In this document: piece after piece, positions 1-8,953 of the stretch
How positions within the stretch are numbered: the stretch's first letter is position 1
How the letters are laid out: the number at the start of each line of letters is the position of its first letter
Translations under genes and position numbers: made by a program
Source of the DNA: an uncultured Bacteroidota bacterium
GTDB taxonomy: Bacteria; Bacteroidota; Bacteroidia; Flavobacteriales; Flavobacteriaceae
Assembly (NCBI GenBank): GCA_902595825.1
Contig: CACJRP010000005.1
Coordinates: forward strand, 1-64,000
Reading direction: 5' to 3'
Length of the DNA stretch: 64,000 nt
Notes under the pieces: generated by a model
Told to the model about the DNA's origin: nothing
Seen by the model: the letters and a program-made list of their open reading frames with translations, nothing else
The model's database searches: none

Positions 1-672
1 AAATTTGATGTTCTCTGGAAACTAATTCTTAGGGAAATTGATGATTTAATTATTGGCTCTTTGGGTATAGTTTCATTAATATCTTTTTTTGTTGGTGGTG
101 TTGTAGCAATTCAAACGGCTATTAACATGGAGAATCCGCTTCTCCCTCGTTATTTAGTAGGTTTTGCAACCAGACAAACTATGATTTTAGAATTTGCCCC
201 AACATTTATTTCTATAATTATGGCTGGCAAAGTTGGGTCTTTTATTACCTCATCTATTGGTACAATGAGAGTCACAGAACAAATTGATGCTTTAGAGGTT
301 ATGGGTGTAAATACATACAATTATCTAATCTTTCCCAAGATAGTAGCAATGACTATCTATCCGTTTATAATAGTAATTTCAATGTTTTTAGGAATATTTG
401 GTGGTTATTTTGCTTGTGTTACTGGAGGGTTTACAACCCATACTGATTTCATTGATGGTCTACAGCTCGACTTTGTACCATTTCATCTTAATTATGCCTT
501 TATAAAGACATTTTTATTTGCAATGATTTTAGCTACTATTCCCTCCTATCACGGATTTTTTATGAAGGGTGGCGCTTTAGAAGTTGGTAAGGCAAGTACG
601 ACCTCATTTGTATGGACAAGTGTTGCCATAATTATAATGAACTCTTTTGTTACAAACTTATTATTAACATAA
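1..672 (+). CDS. mlaE: MlaE-family ABC transporter permease (5' truncated)
   Basis: Permease of a Mla-type ABC system that moves phospholipids between outer and inner membranes. The frame is open from base 1, so about 25 N-terminal residues lie outside the window; 223 residues are visible. Diagnostic features are several long hydrophobic segments and the family motif EQIDALEVMGV (bases about 280-312) before a cytoplasmic loop. The stop codon overlaps the start of the ATPase gene by one base (TAATG), so the two are translationally coupled. The first in-window start-like codon (TTG at 61) is internal, because the upstream codons continue a plausible MlaE sequence. The family assignment is firm; lipid specificity is inferred from the family. 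Confidence 0.93.
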   Translation, partial: KFDVLWKLILREIDDLIIGSLGIVSLISFFVGGVVAIQTAINMENPLLPRYLVGFATRQTMILEFAPTFISIIMAGKVGSFITSSIGTMRVTEQIDALEVMGVNTYNYLIFPKIVAMTIYPFIIVISMFLGIFGGYFACVTGGFTTHTDFIDGLQLDFVPFHLNYAFIKTFLFAMILATIPSYHGFFMKGGALEVGKASTTSFVWTSVAIIIMNSFVTNLLLT

Positions 673-1439
673 TGATAGAAGTTACAAAACTCAATAAAAA
701 ATTTGATGATACATACGTTTTAAAAGAAGTAAGCACCTATTTTGAAAAAGGAAAAACTAATTTAATAATAGGTCAAAGTGGATCTGGAAAAACTGTTTTT
801 TTAAAATGCATTTTAGGACTTTTTAGCCCCGAAAGTGGAGAGATAGTTTATGATAAAACTCCCCTTTCTAAAATGACATCAAAGGAAAGAACGATGCTTC
901 GTCAGGATATGGGTATGGTTTTTCAGGGTAGTGCTCTTTTTGACTCTATGACCGTCGAGGAGAATATCATTTTCCCAATGAAAATGTTTACAAACACCCA
1001 TATTGACGAAATACGTGACAGGGCTAACATTGTAATTAAAAGAGTAAATCTAATTAACGCAAACAACAAATTCCCATCAGAGATTTCTGGTGGCATGAAG
1101 AAAAGAGTTGCAATTGCGAGAGCTATAATAATGTACCCTAACTACCTTTTTTGTGATGAACCTAATTCAGGTTTAGATCCAAATACTGCAATTTTAATTG
1201 ATAATTTAATACAGGAAATTACTAAAGAATACCAAATAACAACCATAATTAATACACATGACATGAATTCGGTTATGGAAATAGGTGAAAAAATCATTTT
1301 TCTTGAAAGCGGAGAAAAAAAGTGGGAAGGAACAAATAAAGAGATATTTAATACCGATAATAAATCCATTTCTAATTTTGTTTACTCTTCGGAGCTCTTT
1401 AAGAAAGTAAGAAAGATTTATGTTAGAGAAAATAAATAA
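672..1439 (+). CDS. mlaF: MlaF-type ABC transporter ATP-binding protein
   Basis: ATPase subunit that powers the neighbouring MlaE permease at the inner membrane. The 255-residue product has Walker A GQSGSGKT at residues 34-41, the signature ISGGMKKR, whose SGGMKKR variant is typical of Mla/MCE ATPases, and Walker B FCDEPNSGLDP. The frame opens further upstream, but the ATG at 672 overlaps the mlaE stop and begins right at the nucleotide-binding fold, so it is preferred. No MCE-domain substrate-binding gene follows; the next gene is convergent, so any MlaD homologue must lie elsewhere. Confidence 0.93.
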   Translation: MIEVTKLNKKFDDTYVLKEVSTYFEKGKTNLIIGQSGSGKTVFLKCILGLFSPESGEIVYDKTPLSKMTSKERTMLRQDMGMVFQGSALFDSMTVEENIIFPMKMFTNTHIDEIRDRANIVIKRVNLINANNKFPSEISGGMKKRVAIARAIIMYPNYLFCDEPNSGLDPNTAILIDNLIQEITKEYQITTIINTHDMNSVMEIGEKIIFLESGEKKWEGTNKEIFNTDNKSISNFVYSSELFKKVRKIYVRENK

Positions 1440-1441
1440 TT

Positions 1442-2527
1442 TTATTTCAAACTATTTCCGAATTTTTTAATTAAAATTTTTTTTAACTTTTCAATTGACC
1501 CAATTTTACTTCTTGGGATTACTACCAACATTTCATTATTATTTACGATTATATGGTCTTCTAGGCTGTCAAGTATTATTAATTTTTTTTCGTCAGAAAA
1601 CATAATATTACCAGACGAAGAATTTAGATATTTGTCTTCAAACCCAATACTGATATTTTTTTTAAGATTTTTTTTCGATAAGCTTTCAAATAATGATTCC
1701 CATGTCCCAAGGTCGCTCCACTCAAAATTGGATTTAATAACATAAGTGTTTTGGGCTTTCTCTAGAATAGAGTAGTCTATTGATAAGCCTTTAATTTTTG
1801 GAAAAATATTTTGAAAAAAATAAATTTCCTCAGAGGAGTCAAAATTTTCCAAATTTGACTTAAATGTCTTAATTAAGTCTGGCTCGAAAATATTAAATGC
1901 ATTTAAAATTGTTTCGGTAGACCAAACAAAAATACCACAATTCCAAAAATACTTATTAGATTTAAAAAACCTTTCAGCCAACTTCTTGCTTGGTTTTTCA
2001 GTAAATCTTAAAGCTTTTTGAAATGATTCTCTTGTGTTTTTCACCTTAATATATCCATAATTGGTGGATGGAAACTTTGTATTTACCCCAAAAGTTACTA
2101 ATTGATCACTTTTAGAAACAGAAAACGCATGTTCTACATTTTTGTAAAATTCATTTAACTTTTTAATATAATGGTCACTTGGTAGCACAATAACCTTAGA
2201 CTTTTTGTTGATTCGATTAATTTTTAAAGAGGCATATAAAATTGAAGGAGCAGTATTTCGCTTTAATGGTTCACAAATCAAATTTTTCGATTTTATCCCA
2301 GGAATTTGGTTTAATACCAAGTTTTTATATTTATTATTCGTTGAAATAATAATATTTTCTGTTTTGATAATTTTATTAATTCTAATGAATGTCTCTTGGA
2401 TGAGTGTTTTTCCTGAACCTGTCAAATCAATAAATTGTTTCGGTAAAGTTTCTTTGCTTGCAGGCCAAAAACGTGAACCTGAACCCCCAGCCAAAATAAG
2501 AGCATAAAAATTATTATTTTTTCTCAT
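1442..2527 (-). CDS. manC: Mannose-1-phosphate guanylyltransferase
   Basis: Makes GDP-mannose from mannose-1-phosphate and GTP for surface polysaccharide and glycoprotein sugars. The 361 residues match the short, single-domain form without the C-terminal isomerase domain of bifunctional ManC. The nucleotidyltransferase signature is at residues 12-29 (LAGGSGSRFWPASKETLPKQ), followed later by the TEKP motif. The start overlaps the end of the upstream SprT-like gene by 14 bases, which indicates cotranscription. The 3' end lies two bases from the convergent mlaF, leaving no room for a conventional terminator. Strict mannose specificity is inferred from the family. Confidence 0.9.
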   Translation of the reverse strand: MRKNNNFYALILAGGSGSRFWPASKETLPKQFIDLTGSGKTLIQETFIRINKIIKTENIIISTNNKYKNLVLNQIPGIKSKNLICEPLKRNTAPSILYASLKINRINKKSKVIVLPSDHYIKKLNEFYKNVEHAFSVSKSDQLVTFGVNTKFPSTNYGYIKVKNTRESFQKALRFTEKPSKKLAERFFKSNKYFWNCGIFVWSTETILNAFNIFEPDLIKTFKSNLENFDSSEEIYFFQNIFPKIKGLSIDYSILEKAQNTYVIKSNFEWSDLGTWESLFESLSKKNLKKNISIGFEDKYLNSSSGNIMFSDEKKLIILDSLEDHIIVNNNEMLVVIPRSKIGSIEKLKKILIKKFGNSLK

Positions 2528-3116
2528 TATTATAATCTAATACCAAAGTGTTTGGTTGGAAAAGATAAAGTTTTCCGTTAGAAATTTTTTCACAAACATA
2601 TCTCTTTCTTTTTTTACTGACTTTCCTAAAAATATCTTTTTTTCTATGCAAAAAAAATTGGCCAATTTCTAGTTTATCTATAATAAAATAATCATTTAAA
2701 GTATCAAATTTATTAAGGGATATTGAAAGTTCTATATCTAAATCAGTACATGATTTTGGATTTTTTAGGTATATTTTAAAAGCATCAAGTATCGACAACG
2801 GGAAAATTGACTCAAACAGGAAAGGTTTAGATATTTCTTTAAATTTTTTTTTCCACTCAATACCATGTGGTCTAATTTTACCTCCGAAAGTTTGAAAAAC
2901 TAATTGATGTGCAATTTCGTGTAGTAGAGTTATTAAAAATCTAAATTTATTTGAATCCTGATTTAAAGTAATCTTTTTAAGTCCATTGCTATATACCCTA
3001 AAATCACCTCTTTTTGTTTTTCTCTCTGGTACAGTAATTATATTTAATTTGTGTTTATTTATTAAATATCTAACGTTTTCTATGGAATTGACTGGCACAA
3101 AAGAAATTAAGTTCAT
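2514..3116 (-). CDS. SprT-like zinc metalloprotein
   Basis: 200-residue cytoplasmic protein with the metalloprotease motif HEIAH at residues 66-70 followed by a conserved helix, as in the SprT-like family. The C-terminal third is basic and has only one or two cysteines, so the zinc ribbon of longer SprT proteins is not evident. It sits between pdhC and manC on the same strand and overlaps manC by 14 bases. Function is not established: the active-site motif predicts a zinc-dependent peptidase, but no substrate can be read from the sequence. Confidence 0.8.
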   Translation of the reverse strand: MNLISFVPVNSIENVRYLINKHKLNIITVPERKTKRGDFRVYSNGLKKITLNQDSNKFRFLITLLHEIAHQLVFQTFGGKIRPHGIEWKKKFKEISKPFLFESIFPLSILDAFKIYLKNPKSCTDLDIELSISLNKFDTLNDYFIIDKLEIGQFFLHRKKDIFRKVSKKRKRYVCEKISNGKLYLFQPNTLVLDYNNEKK

Positions 3117-3151
3117 AATACAAAAAGATCAATTATACAGATAATCAAAAT

Positions 3152-4771
3152 TCACAAAAGTATTTTTATTGGGTTTTCAACAAGGTCTTTTAGTGTCTGT
3201 AAGAATTTTGAACCAGATGCACCATCTATGGTCCTGTGGTCGCAGGCTAGAGTTAATTTCATTGTGTTTGAAATTACAATCTTATCTTTTTTTACAACTG
3301 GTTTTTGTATTATACTCCCAACCGATAAAATAGCAGAGTTGGGTTGGTTTATAATTGATGTGAAAGACTCAATACCGAACATACCTAGATTGGAAATGGT
3401 AAATGTACTCCCTTCAATTTCATTTTGTAGCAATTTTTTTTCTTGAGCCCTACTCGCAAAATCCTTAACTTTTAATCCAATTTCATTTAAATTTAAGTTA
3501 TCGGCAAATTTTAAAACGGGAACAACTAATCCGTCTTCTACTGCTACAGCGACCCCGATATTAACATGTTTATGCTGAATTGTTTCATTTTCACTCCATT
3601 GGCTATTTACCGCAGGATGAACATTTAGAGAAAGAGCAGTAGCTTTAATTATTAAATCATTATATGAAATTTTTGTTTCTGTCTGCGAGTTGTATTGCTC
3701 TCGAAATGAAATAAGGTTGTCAACATTATATTCAACATTTAAATAGTAATGCGGAGCAGAAAATTTTGAATCTGATAGCCTTTTAGCGATTGTTTTGCGT
3801 ATTTGAGAGTTCTGAATCTGAATACTGGATTCTTTTTTCAATTTATCATTAGGCTGTTGAGGAGGCGTATAATTCTCGATATCTCTTTTAATAATTCTTC
3901 CCCCATCGCCTGTACCAACTAGATCATTTAGCAAAATTCCCTTTTCAGATGCCATTTTTTTTGCCAAGGGAGAAACAAAAATTCTATCAGATTGAGAGTT
4001 TGCAGATTTAATTTTAGATTCATTTATATTAGAAACAACATTTAAATCATTACTGTTTTTTGAAGAAATATTTTCTTGTTGGGGTATTTCATTCTTAATT
4101 TCATTTTCTTCAATTTTATCTTTTTGACCAATAGAGTTTAAGGCTTTTTCAACATCAACATTTTCGTCACCAATTATTGCTAGAACTTCGTCAATTAGGG
4201 CAGATTTTCCTTCTTCAATACCGATATGAATTAAAGTTCCATTATAAAAAGACTCAAATTCCATTGTTGCTTTGTCGGTTTCAATTTCAGCTATAATGTC
4301 ACCTTCTTTAACTTTGTCACCAACTTTTTTAAGCCATGATGACACTGTTCCCTCTTCCATTGTATCGCTTAGGCGGGGCATTTTAACAACTTCAAAGTTG
4401 TTTTGATTTTTTTCCTCTAAAGTTGTATCCTTTTCTTCAATTTTCTCTTCTTCAAATTTTTTATCGTGAGAATTTGTGTTATTTTTTTTTGGCTTTGAGT
4501 CATGTTTATCAACGTAGGCTGTAATGTCTTCATCTTTATGTCCAATAATAGCAAGCATAGAGTCTACAGGAACTGTTTTACCGGCTTCTACACCAATATA
4601 AAGCAACTCACCAGAATAAAAAGACTCAAACTCCATTGTAGCTTTATCAGTTTCAATTTCTGCTAAAATATCACCTTCATTAATTTGGTCTCCTACTTTC
4701 TTTAACCATGATGAAACTGTTCCTTCCTCCATGGTATCGCTGAGTCTGGGCATATTTATAATCTCGGCCAT
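3152..4771 (-). CDS. pdhC: Pyruvate dehydrogenase E2, dihydrolipoamide acetyltransferase
   Basis: Core of the pyruvate dehydrogenase complex; transfers the acetyl group from lipoyl-lysine to CoA. The 539 residues show two tandem lipoyl domains, each with ETDKATMEFESF carrying the lipoylated Lys (near residues 43 and 170), charged flexible linkers, an E1/E3-binding domain around residues 265-300 (SPLAKKMASEKG, GTGDGGRI), and a catalytic domain ending with the HRTIDG active-site motif near residue 510. The two lipoyl domains share an identical stretch of about 20 residues at their starts, also visible as a DNA repeat. The start lies 4 bases after pdhA. E3 and E1-beta are not in the window. Confidence 0.96.
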   Translation of the reverse strand: MAEIINMPRLSDTMEEGTVSSWLKKVGDQINEGDILAEIETDKATMEFESFYSGELLYIGVEAGKTVPVDSMLAIIGHKDEDITAYVDKHDSKPKKNNTNSHDKKFEEEKIEEKDTTLEEKNQNNFEVVKMPRLSDTMEEGTVSSWLKKVGDKVKEGDIIAEIETDKATMEFESFYNGTLIHIGIEEGKSALIDEVLAIIGDENVDVEKALNSIGQKDKIEENEIKNEIPQQENISSKNSNDLNVVSNINESKIKSANSQSDRIFVSPLAKKMASEKGILLNDLVGTGDGGRIIKRDIENYTPPQQPNDKLKKESSIQIQNSQIRKTIAKRLSDSKFSAPHYYLNVEYNVDNLISFREQYNSQTETKISYNDLIIKATALSLNVHPAVNSQWSENETIQHKHVNIGVAVAVEDGLVVPVLKFADNLNLNEIGLKVKDFASRAQEKKLLQNEIEGSTFTISNLGMFGIESFTSIINQPNSAILSVGSIIQKPVVKKDKIVISNTMKLTLACDHRTIDGASGSKFLQTLKDLVENPIKILL

Positions 4772-4774
4772 GAT

Positions 4775-5776
4775 TTATTTTAATTTGTGATTTAAAAAAG
4801 GATAATTTGGTTCCTCATAAACAGCATCATACATTATGGAAACATCTGGGTAAGGTGATTCTTCAGCAAATTTTTCACACTCCAAAATTTGATTTCTAAC
4901 TCTTTCCTCAATGGAAGAGATTTCTTTGTTATTTAGATATTTTTTATCGACAATTATTTTTTTTACCTGTGTGATTGGGTCTATTTTTTTATATTCTTCT
5001 ACTTCAGATTTTGTCCTGTATTTTTGTGCATCTGACATAGAATGACCTCTATATCTATAAGTTTTCATTTCAATGAAAGAGGGACCTTCCCCTTTACGAG
5101 CATTTGAAATTGCTTTATCAAGGGCCTTAGCTACTATAACCGGGTTCATTCCATCAACAGGTTCACAGGGCATATTGTATCCTAACCCTAATTTCCAAAT
5201 TTCTTCATGATTAGCTGTTCTAGCAACTGAAGTTCCCATCGCATACCCATTGTTTTCAACAATAAAAACAACGGGCAATTTCCATAAAGCTGCCAAATTC
5301 AATGTTTCATGTAGAGACCCCTGCCTCACGGCACCATCACCCATAAAACAAAGAGTTACGCAATCTCTTTCATGATATTTGTCTCCAAATGCCATTCCTG
5401 CTCCAAGGGGTATTTGACCTCCAACTATTCCGTGGCCACCATGAAATCGAAACTCTTTTGAAAAAATATGCATAGATCCTCCCAAACCTGATGAAGTTCC
5501 TGTTGCCTTTCCGTAAAGTTCAGCCATAACTCTCTTCGGATCTACCCCCATACCTATTGGTTGAACATGGTTTCGGTAGGCTGTAATAATTCTATCCTTC
5601 CCAATTTCCATAGCATGGAGTGCACCAGCTAAAATTGCTTCTTGACCATTATATAGATGAAGAAACCCTCTAACTTTTTGCTGAATATAGACGGCTGCCA
5701 ACTTGTCTTCAAACTTTCTCCAGAAAAGCATATTTTCGAACCAGTTAATGTATGTATCCTTTGTTATTTTTTTCAT
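4775..5776 (-). CDS. pdhA: Pyruvate dehydrogenase E1 component, alpha subunit
   Basis: Thiamine-diphosphate-dependent decarboxylase subunit of the pyruvate dehydrogenase complex. The 333-residue length is typical. The ThDP motif runs from GDGAVRQGS to VENNGYAMGT (about residues 165-200). It also has the alpha-subunit motif RYRGHSMSD and the early segment GQEAI. The beta subunit is not adjacent, as is usual in flavobacteria. The gene is followed 4 bases later by pdhC, forming a short operon. A Bacteroidota-type promoter candidate lies immediately upstream (5811-5843), so the pair can be transcribed independently of porV. Confidence 0.96.
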   Translation of the reverse strand: MKKITKDTYINWFENMLFWRKFEDKLAAVYIQQKVRGFLHLYNGQEAILAGALHAMEIGKDRIITAYRNHVQPIGMGVDPKRVMAELYGKATGTSSGLGGSMHIFSKEFRFHGGHGIVGGQIPLGAGMAFGDKYHERDCVTLCFMGDGAVRQGSLHETLNLAALWKLPVVFIVENNGYAMGTSVARTANHEEIWKLGLGYNMPCEPVDGMNPVIVAKALDKAISNARKGEGPSFIEMKTYRYRGHSMSDAQKYRTKSEVEEYKKIDPITQVKKIIVDKKYLNNKEISSIEERVRNQILECEKFAEESPYPDVSIMYDAVYEEPNYPFLNHKLK

Positions 5777-5810
5777 TTTAAAAAAAAATATGTATTATTA
5801 AAATTGACCT

Positions 5811-5843
5811 CAAAAATACCATTTTTTAAACAAAAATTATCAA
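5811..5843 (-). promoter_or_regulatory. Candidate Bacteroidota promoter for pdhA-pdhC
   Basis: On the minus strand, TTG (5843-5841) is followed after 22 bases by TATTTTTG (5818-5811), matching the Bacteroidota consensus TTG / TAnnTTTG. The pdhA ATG at 5776 would sit about 30 bases past the predicted start of transcription. The spacing is slightly longer than ideal and such motifs also arise by chance in AT-rich DNA. Confidence 0.45.
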
Positions 5844-5864
5844 GTTATCGATTGTAAAAACCAA

Positions 5865-7049
5865 TTACTTATTACTGATTTCTTCCTTGGTTTCCTCAAT
5901 TTCAATATTTTGAGTGCTCAATGGTAATGTTATAGAAAAACGTAGAGTATTTTCTAGAGGATTTCGAATTTTTGAGGTTGAGAATAAGTATGAAATATCA
6001 ATTTTAGCAAAATCGATACTAAAACCTGCACCTAGCGTTAAAAATCTCCTTGAACCCTTTTCCAAACTTTCATTAAAATACCCTGTCCTTAATGCAAATG
6101 ATTTTTGAAATTCATACTCTATTCCAAAAGCCCATGTTACTTCTTTCAACTCTTCACTAAACCCCCCTGGGGCATCTGTAAATGATTCAAAAATCCCTTT
6201 TATAAAACTTATATCAGGCTGTTGATAACCTATAAAAGTCTCGTCTTTGTAAGTTGCTACTGGAGAAGGAACTAAAAGCTTGTTAAGTTCTAAGTTAAAA
6301 CTTAAAATATTAACTTCATCCATAATTATGTCCAAACTAGAACCAACTTTTATATTTGTCGGAATAAAGTTTTTTTGACCACCTTCATCGTATTTTAATC
6401 TAGGACCAATGTTTGATACATTAAATCCATGTCTAAATCTGGCAACCCTTTTTTTGAATTTAAAAGTTTTTCCAATGTAAAAACCAGAAATATCGATCCC
6501 AATAGAACTTGCAGGGGTTGGATCGGCGTCACTTGATAATTTTAAATCCGATCTTATGTATCTAGCTGCAACTGCCATTGAAAAAGATTGGTTTAGTTTC
6601 AAACCATAAGATGCGTCAAGAGTTAGTTCATTTGGTCTTTCAATTCCCTGTTGAACGATGGTGTTACCTATCAAATCGTTGAATTGGATATCTCCCAAAC
6701 TAAAATATTTTAAACTGAATCCCCACGCACTTCTATCATTCTTTTTAAGAGAATATGTGATATTAGCTAAAAAAATATCATTAACTAACTTACTTAAATA
6801 GGGAGTATAACTTAGTCCAATTTCTTTTCCTTTTTCAGAGAATACGTATTTGGATGGATTCCATTGCTGCGAAAAAACATCTGGAGATGTAGCTACACCT
6901 AGTTCCCCCATACCTGCTGATCTAGCGTCGGGTGAAATCAGTAAAAAGGGAACACCTGTAGTAATTACTCTACTATTATTTTGGGGATAAAGATTGATTT
7001 TTATTAAAGAAAAAATAAAAACTACACAAAATTTTTTGGTGAATGACAA
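5865..7049 (-). CDS. porV: Type IX secretion system outer membrane protein PorV
   Basis: Outer-membrane beta-barrel of the FadL-like type that shuttles T9SS cargo to the attachment complex. The 394 residues begin with a short hydrophobic signal (residues about 5-22). The PorV hallmark segment follows: TTGVPFLLISPDARSAGMGE, then QQWNPSKY. The rest alternates in barrel style and ends in an acidic tail. The start is TTG at 7049: an in-frame TAA lies directly upstream and no ATG precedes the mature protein. The sortase gene porU, next to porV in Flavobacterium johnsoniae as I recall, is absent here; the divergent neighbour is gldJ. The family call is firm. Confidence 0.92.
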   Translation of the reverse strand: MSFTKKFCVVFIFSLIKINLYPQNNSRVITTGVPFLLISPDARSAGMGELGVATSPDVFSQQWNPSKYVFSEKGKEIGLSYTPYLSKLVNDIFLANITYSLKKNDRSAWGFSLKYFSLGDIQFNDLIGNTIVQQGIERPNELTLDASYGLKLNQSFSMAVAARYIRSDLKLSSDADPTPASSIGIDISGFYIGKTFKFKKRVARFRHGFNVSNIGPRLKYDEGGQKNFIPTNIKVGSSLDIIMDEVNILSFNLELNKLLVPSPVATYKDETFIGYQQPDISFIKGIFESFTDAPGGFSEELKEVTWAFGIEYEFQKSFALRTGYFNESLEKGSRRFLTLGAGFSIDFAKIDISYLFSTSKIRNPLENTLRFSITLPLSTQNIEIEETKEEISNK

Positions 7050-7154
7050 TTATTAATGTTTTTTTAATATAACGTATTAGAATAGAAAATCTTATAAAAT
7101 CGTTTGTTCTTATCCATTATAACAATAATATTTGTCAAATTTTTTCGTTATAAG

Positions 7155-7186
7155 TTGCAAAAGGAAAAAAAACTTAAATAATTTTG
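7155..7186 (+). promoter_or_regulatory. Candidate Bacteroidota promoter for gldJ
   Basis: TTG at 7155-7157 and TAATTTTG at 7179-7186, spaced 21 bases, match the Bacteroidota -33/-7 consensus. Transcription would begin near 7192, after the in-frame ATG at 7188. This supports translation of gldJ from the ATG at 7227. Confidence 0.55.
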
Positions 7187-7226
7187 CATGAATAAGTTGT
7201 ATATTGCGAAAAATAAGAATTTCAGA

Positions 7227-8927
7227 ATGAAAAAATTTTCTAATTCAAAAATATTAGAAATTCGATTTTTAGTTCTAACTATTTCTATACTCATTTTATC
7301 ATGTGGCAAAAATAATGCTTCTAGAGCTACTGGTTGGGATATTAATTCCAAGAAAGGAGGTTTTCAATATAATATTGATTATGAAGACCAAGAAACAGGT
7401 CCAGGGCTTGTATTTATAGAAGGTGGAACATTTACGAAGGGCCAAGTTCAAGATGATGTTTTACATGATTGGAATAATACACCAACTAGACAGCATGTTA
7501 TGTCGTTCTATATTGACGAAACCGAGGTAACTAATATTATGTATTTAGAATATCTTGATTGGCTAAAAATGGTTTTTCCTCAAGACAATCCTCAATATAA
7601 ACAAATTTATGAAGGTGCCCTCCCAGACACATTAGTTTGGAGAAATCAACTTGGATATGTAGAAGAGTTAACAACAAATTATTTGAGACACCCTGCTTAT
7701 GCTGAATATCCAGTGGTAGGAGTAAATTGGTTACAAGCAGTCCAATTCGCTGAGTGGAGAACGGATAGAGTAAATGAATTTATTTTAGAAAGAGAAGCGT
7801 ATATAGAAAAAGATGTTCGTTATGGTGTTAATCAAGTTGAAGGAGGTCAAGTAGATGCAAACAGTACCTTTAACACGAGGGCATATCAAAAAAATCCTTC
7901 TGCGACTTATGGTGGGAAAATTGACAGTATTGCCGGTAAAAAAGGGAAAATTAAAGACACAATTAGTGTATATGCAGGCGTAGATAAAGGATTACTTTTA
8001 CCATCATATAGACTTCCAACCGAGACAGAATGGGAATATGCTGCGTTGGCATTGGTTGGAGATAGAGCATATAATGCTTACCGAGGCAAAAAGAAGTATC
8101 CTTGGAGTGGTGAATACACTAGGTCTAGCGACAGAAGAACTGAAGGAGATCAACTTGCAAACTTTAAACTGGGTGAAGGTGATTATGGCGGAATTGCCGG
8201 TTGGTCTGATGATGGTGCTGACATCACAATACAAGTAAAAGCATATCCACCAAATGATTTTGGTGTATATGATATGGCAGGTAATGTTGCAGAATGGGTC
8301 TCTGATGTTTATAGACCTATTGTTGATGACGAAGCAAATGATTTTAATTATTACAGAGGTAATGTTTATTTAAAAGAAATTATAGGACCCGACGGAAAGG
8401 CTGAAATAATTCAACCTGACCAATTAGTTTACGATACTCTTCCTAATGGAAAAGTTCTTCTGAAAAGAATTCCTGGTCAACTGAAACAAGTTCCTATTGA
8501 CGAAGAGGAAACATTTTTGAGACAAAATTTTACCGAAAGTGATAATAGAAATTTTAGGGACGGTGACATTGAATCAACTCGTCAATTTGCTGGTCAACTT
8601 GGTTCTGACGAAGGTCCAGGTGATGGAAGACCAGAATCGACTAAAATGTATGATGCACCAACTCACCCTAAAGTAACGAAAGATCAAGACGGTAATATTA
8701 TAAGGTCAAAAGATAAATCAATTAAAAGAACTTCGCTGATAACTGATGAAGTAAGAGTATACAAAGGTGGATCATGGAAGGATCGTGCATACTGGCTTGA
8801 CCCTGCGCAAAGAAGATATTTACCTCAATATATAGCTACTGACTATATTGGATTTAGATGTGCAATGACTAGGCTTGGGTCTAAAAGCAAAAAAAAGAAA
8901 TCAGCTCGACATAAAAGAAGAGGATAA
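7227..8927 (+). CDS. gldJ: Gliding motility lipoprotein GldJ
   Basis: Outer-membrane-associated lipoprotein required in Flavobacterium for gliding and for T9SS function. The 566 residues start with a lipoprotein signal whose lipobox ends ILSC, followed by the GldJ-typical ATGWDINSKKGGFQYN. The body is a formylglycine-generating-enzyme (SUMF1) fold: FIEGGTF, DETEVTN, VVGVNWLQAVQFAEW, RLPTETEWEYAA, DMAGNVAEWVSD and the terminal KGGSWKDRAYW...GFRC. A long insertion precedes the last part. The C-terminus is a very basic tail (SKSKKKKSARHKRRG); in F. johnsoniae the extreme C-terminus of GldJ matters for motility rather than secretion. The ATG at 7227 is preferred over 7188 because the promoter candidate overlaps the latter. 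Confidence 0.94.
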   Translation: MKKFSNSKILEIRFLVLTISILILSCGKNNASRATGWDINSKKGGFQYNIDYEDQETGPGLVFIEGGTFTKGQVQDDVLHDWNNTPTRQHVMSFYIDETEVTNIMYLEYLDWLKMVFPQDNPQYKQIYEGALPDTLVWRNQLGYVEELTTNYLRHPAYAEYPVVGVNWLQAVQFAEWRTDRVNEFILEREAYIEKDVRYGVNQVEGGQVDANSTFNTRAYQKNPSATYGGKIDSIAGKKGKIKDTISVYAGVDKGLLLPSYRLPTETEWEYAALALVGDRAYNAYRGKKKYPWSGEYTRSSDRRTEGDQLANFKLGEGDYGGIAGWSDDGADITIQVKAYPPNDFGVYDMAGNVAEWVSDVYRPIVDDEANDFNYYRGNVYLKEIIGPDGKAEIIQPDQLVYDTLPNGKVLLKRIPGQLKQVPIDEEETFLRQNFTESDNRNFRDGDIESTRQFAGQLGSDEGPGDGRPESTKMYDAPTHPKVTKDQDGNIIRSKDKSIKRTSLITDEVRVYKGGSWKDRAYWLDPAQRRYLPQYIATDYIGFRCAMTRLGSKSKKKKSARHKRRG

Positions 8928-8953
8928 TTTAAATATTAAACCGTTTTTATGTT

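Noticed and set aside
4200-4770. Two similar DNA blocks about 400 bases apart that look like a dispersed repeat
   Set aside because: They encode the two lipoyl domains of PdhC, so the repeat is protein-domain duplication, not a mobile element.
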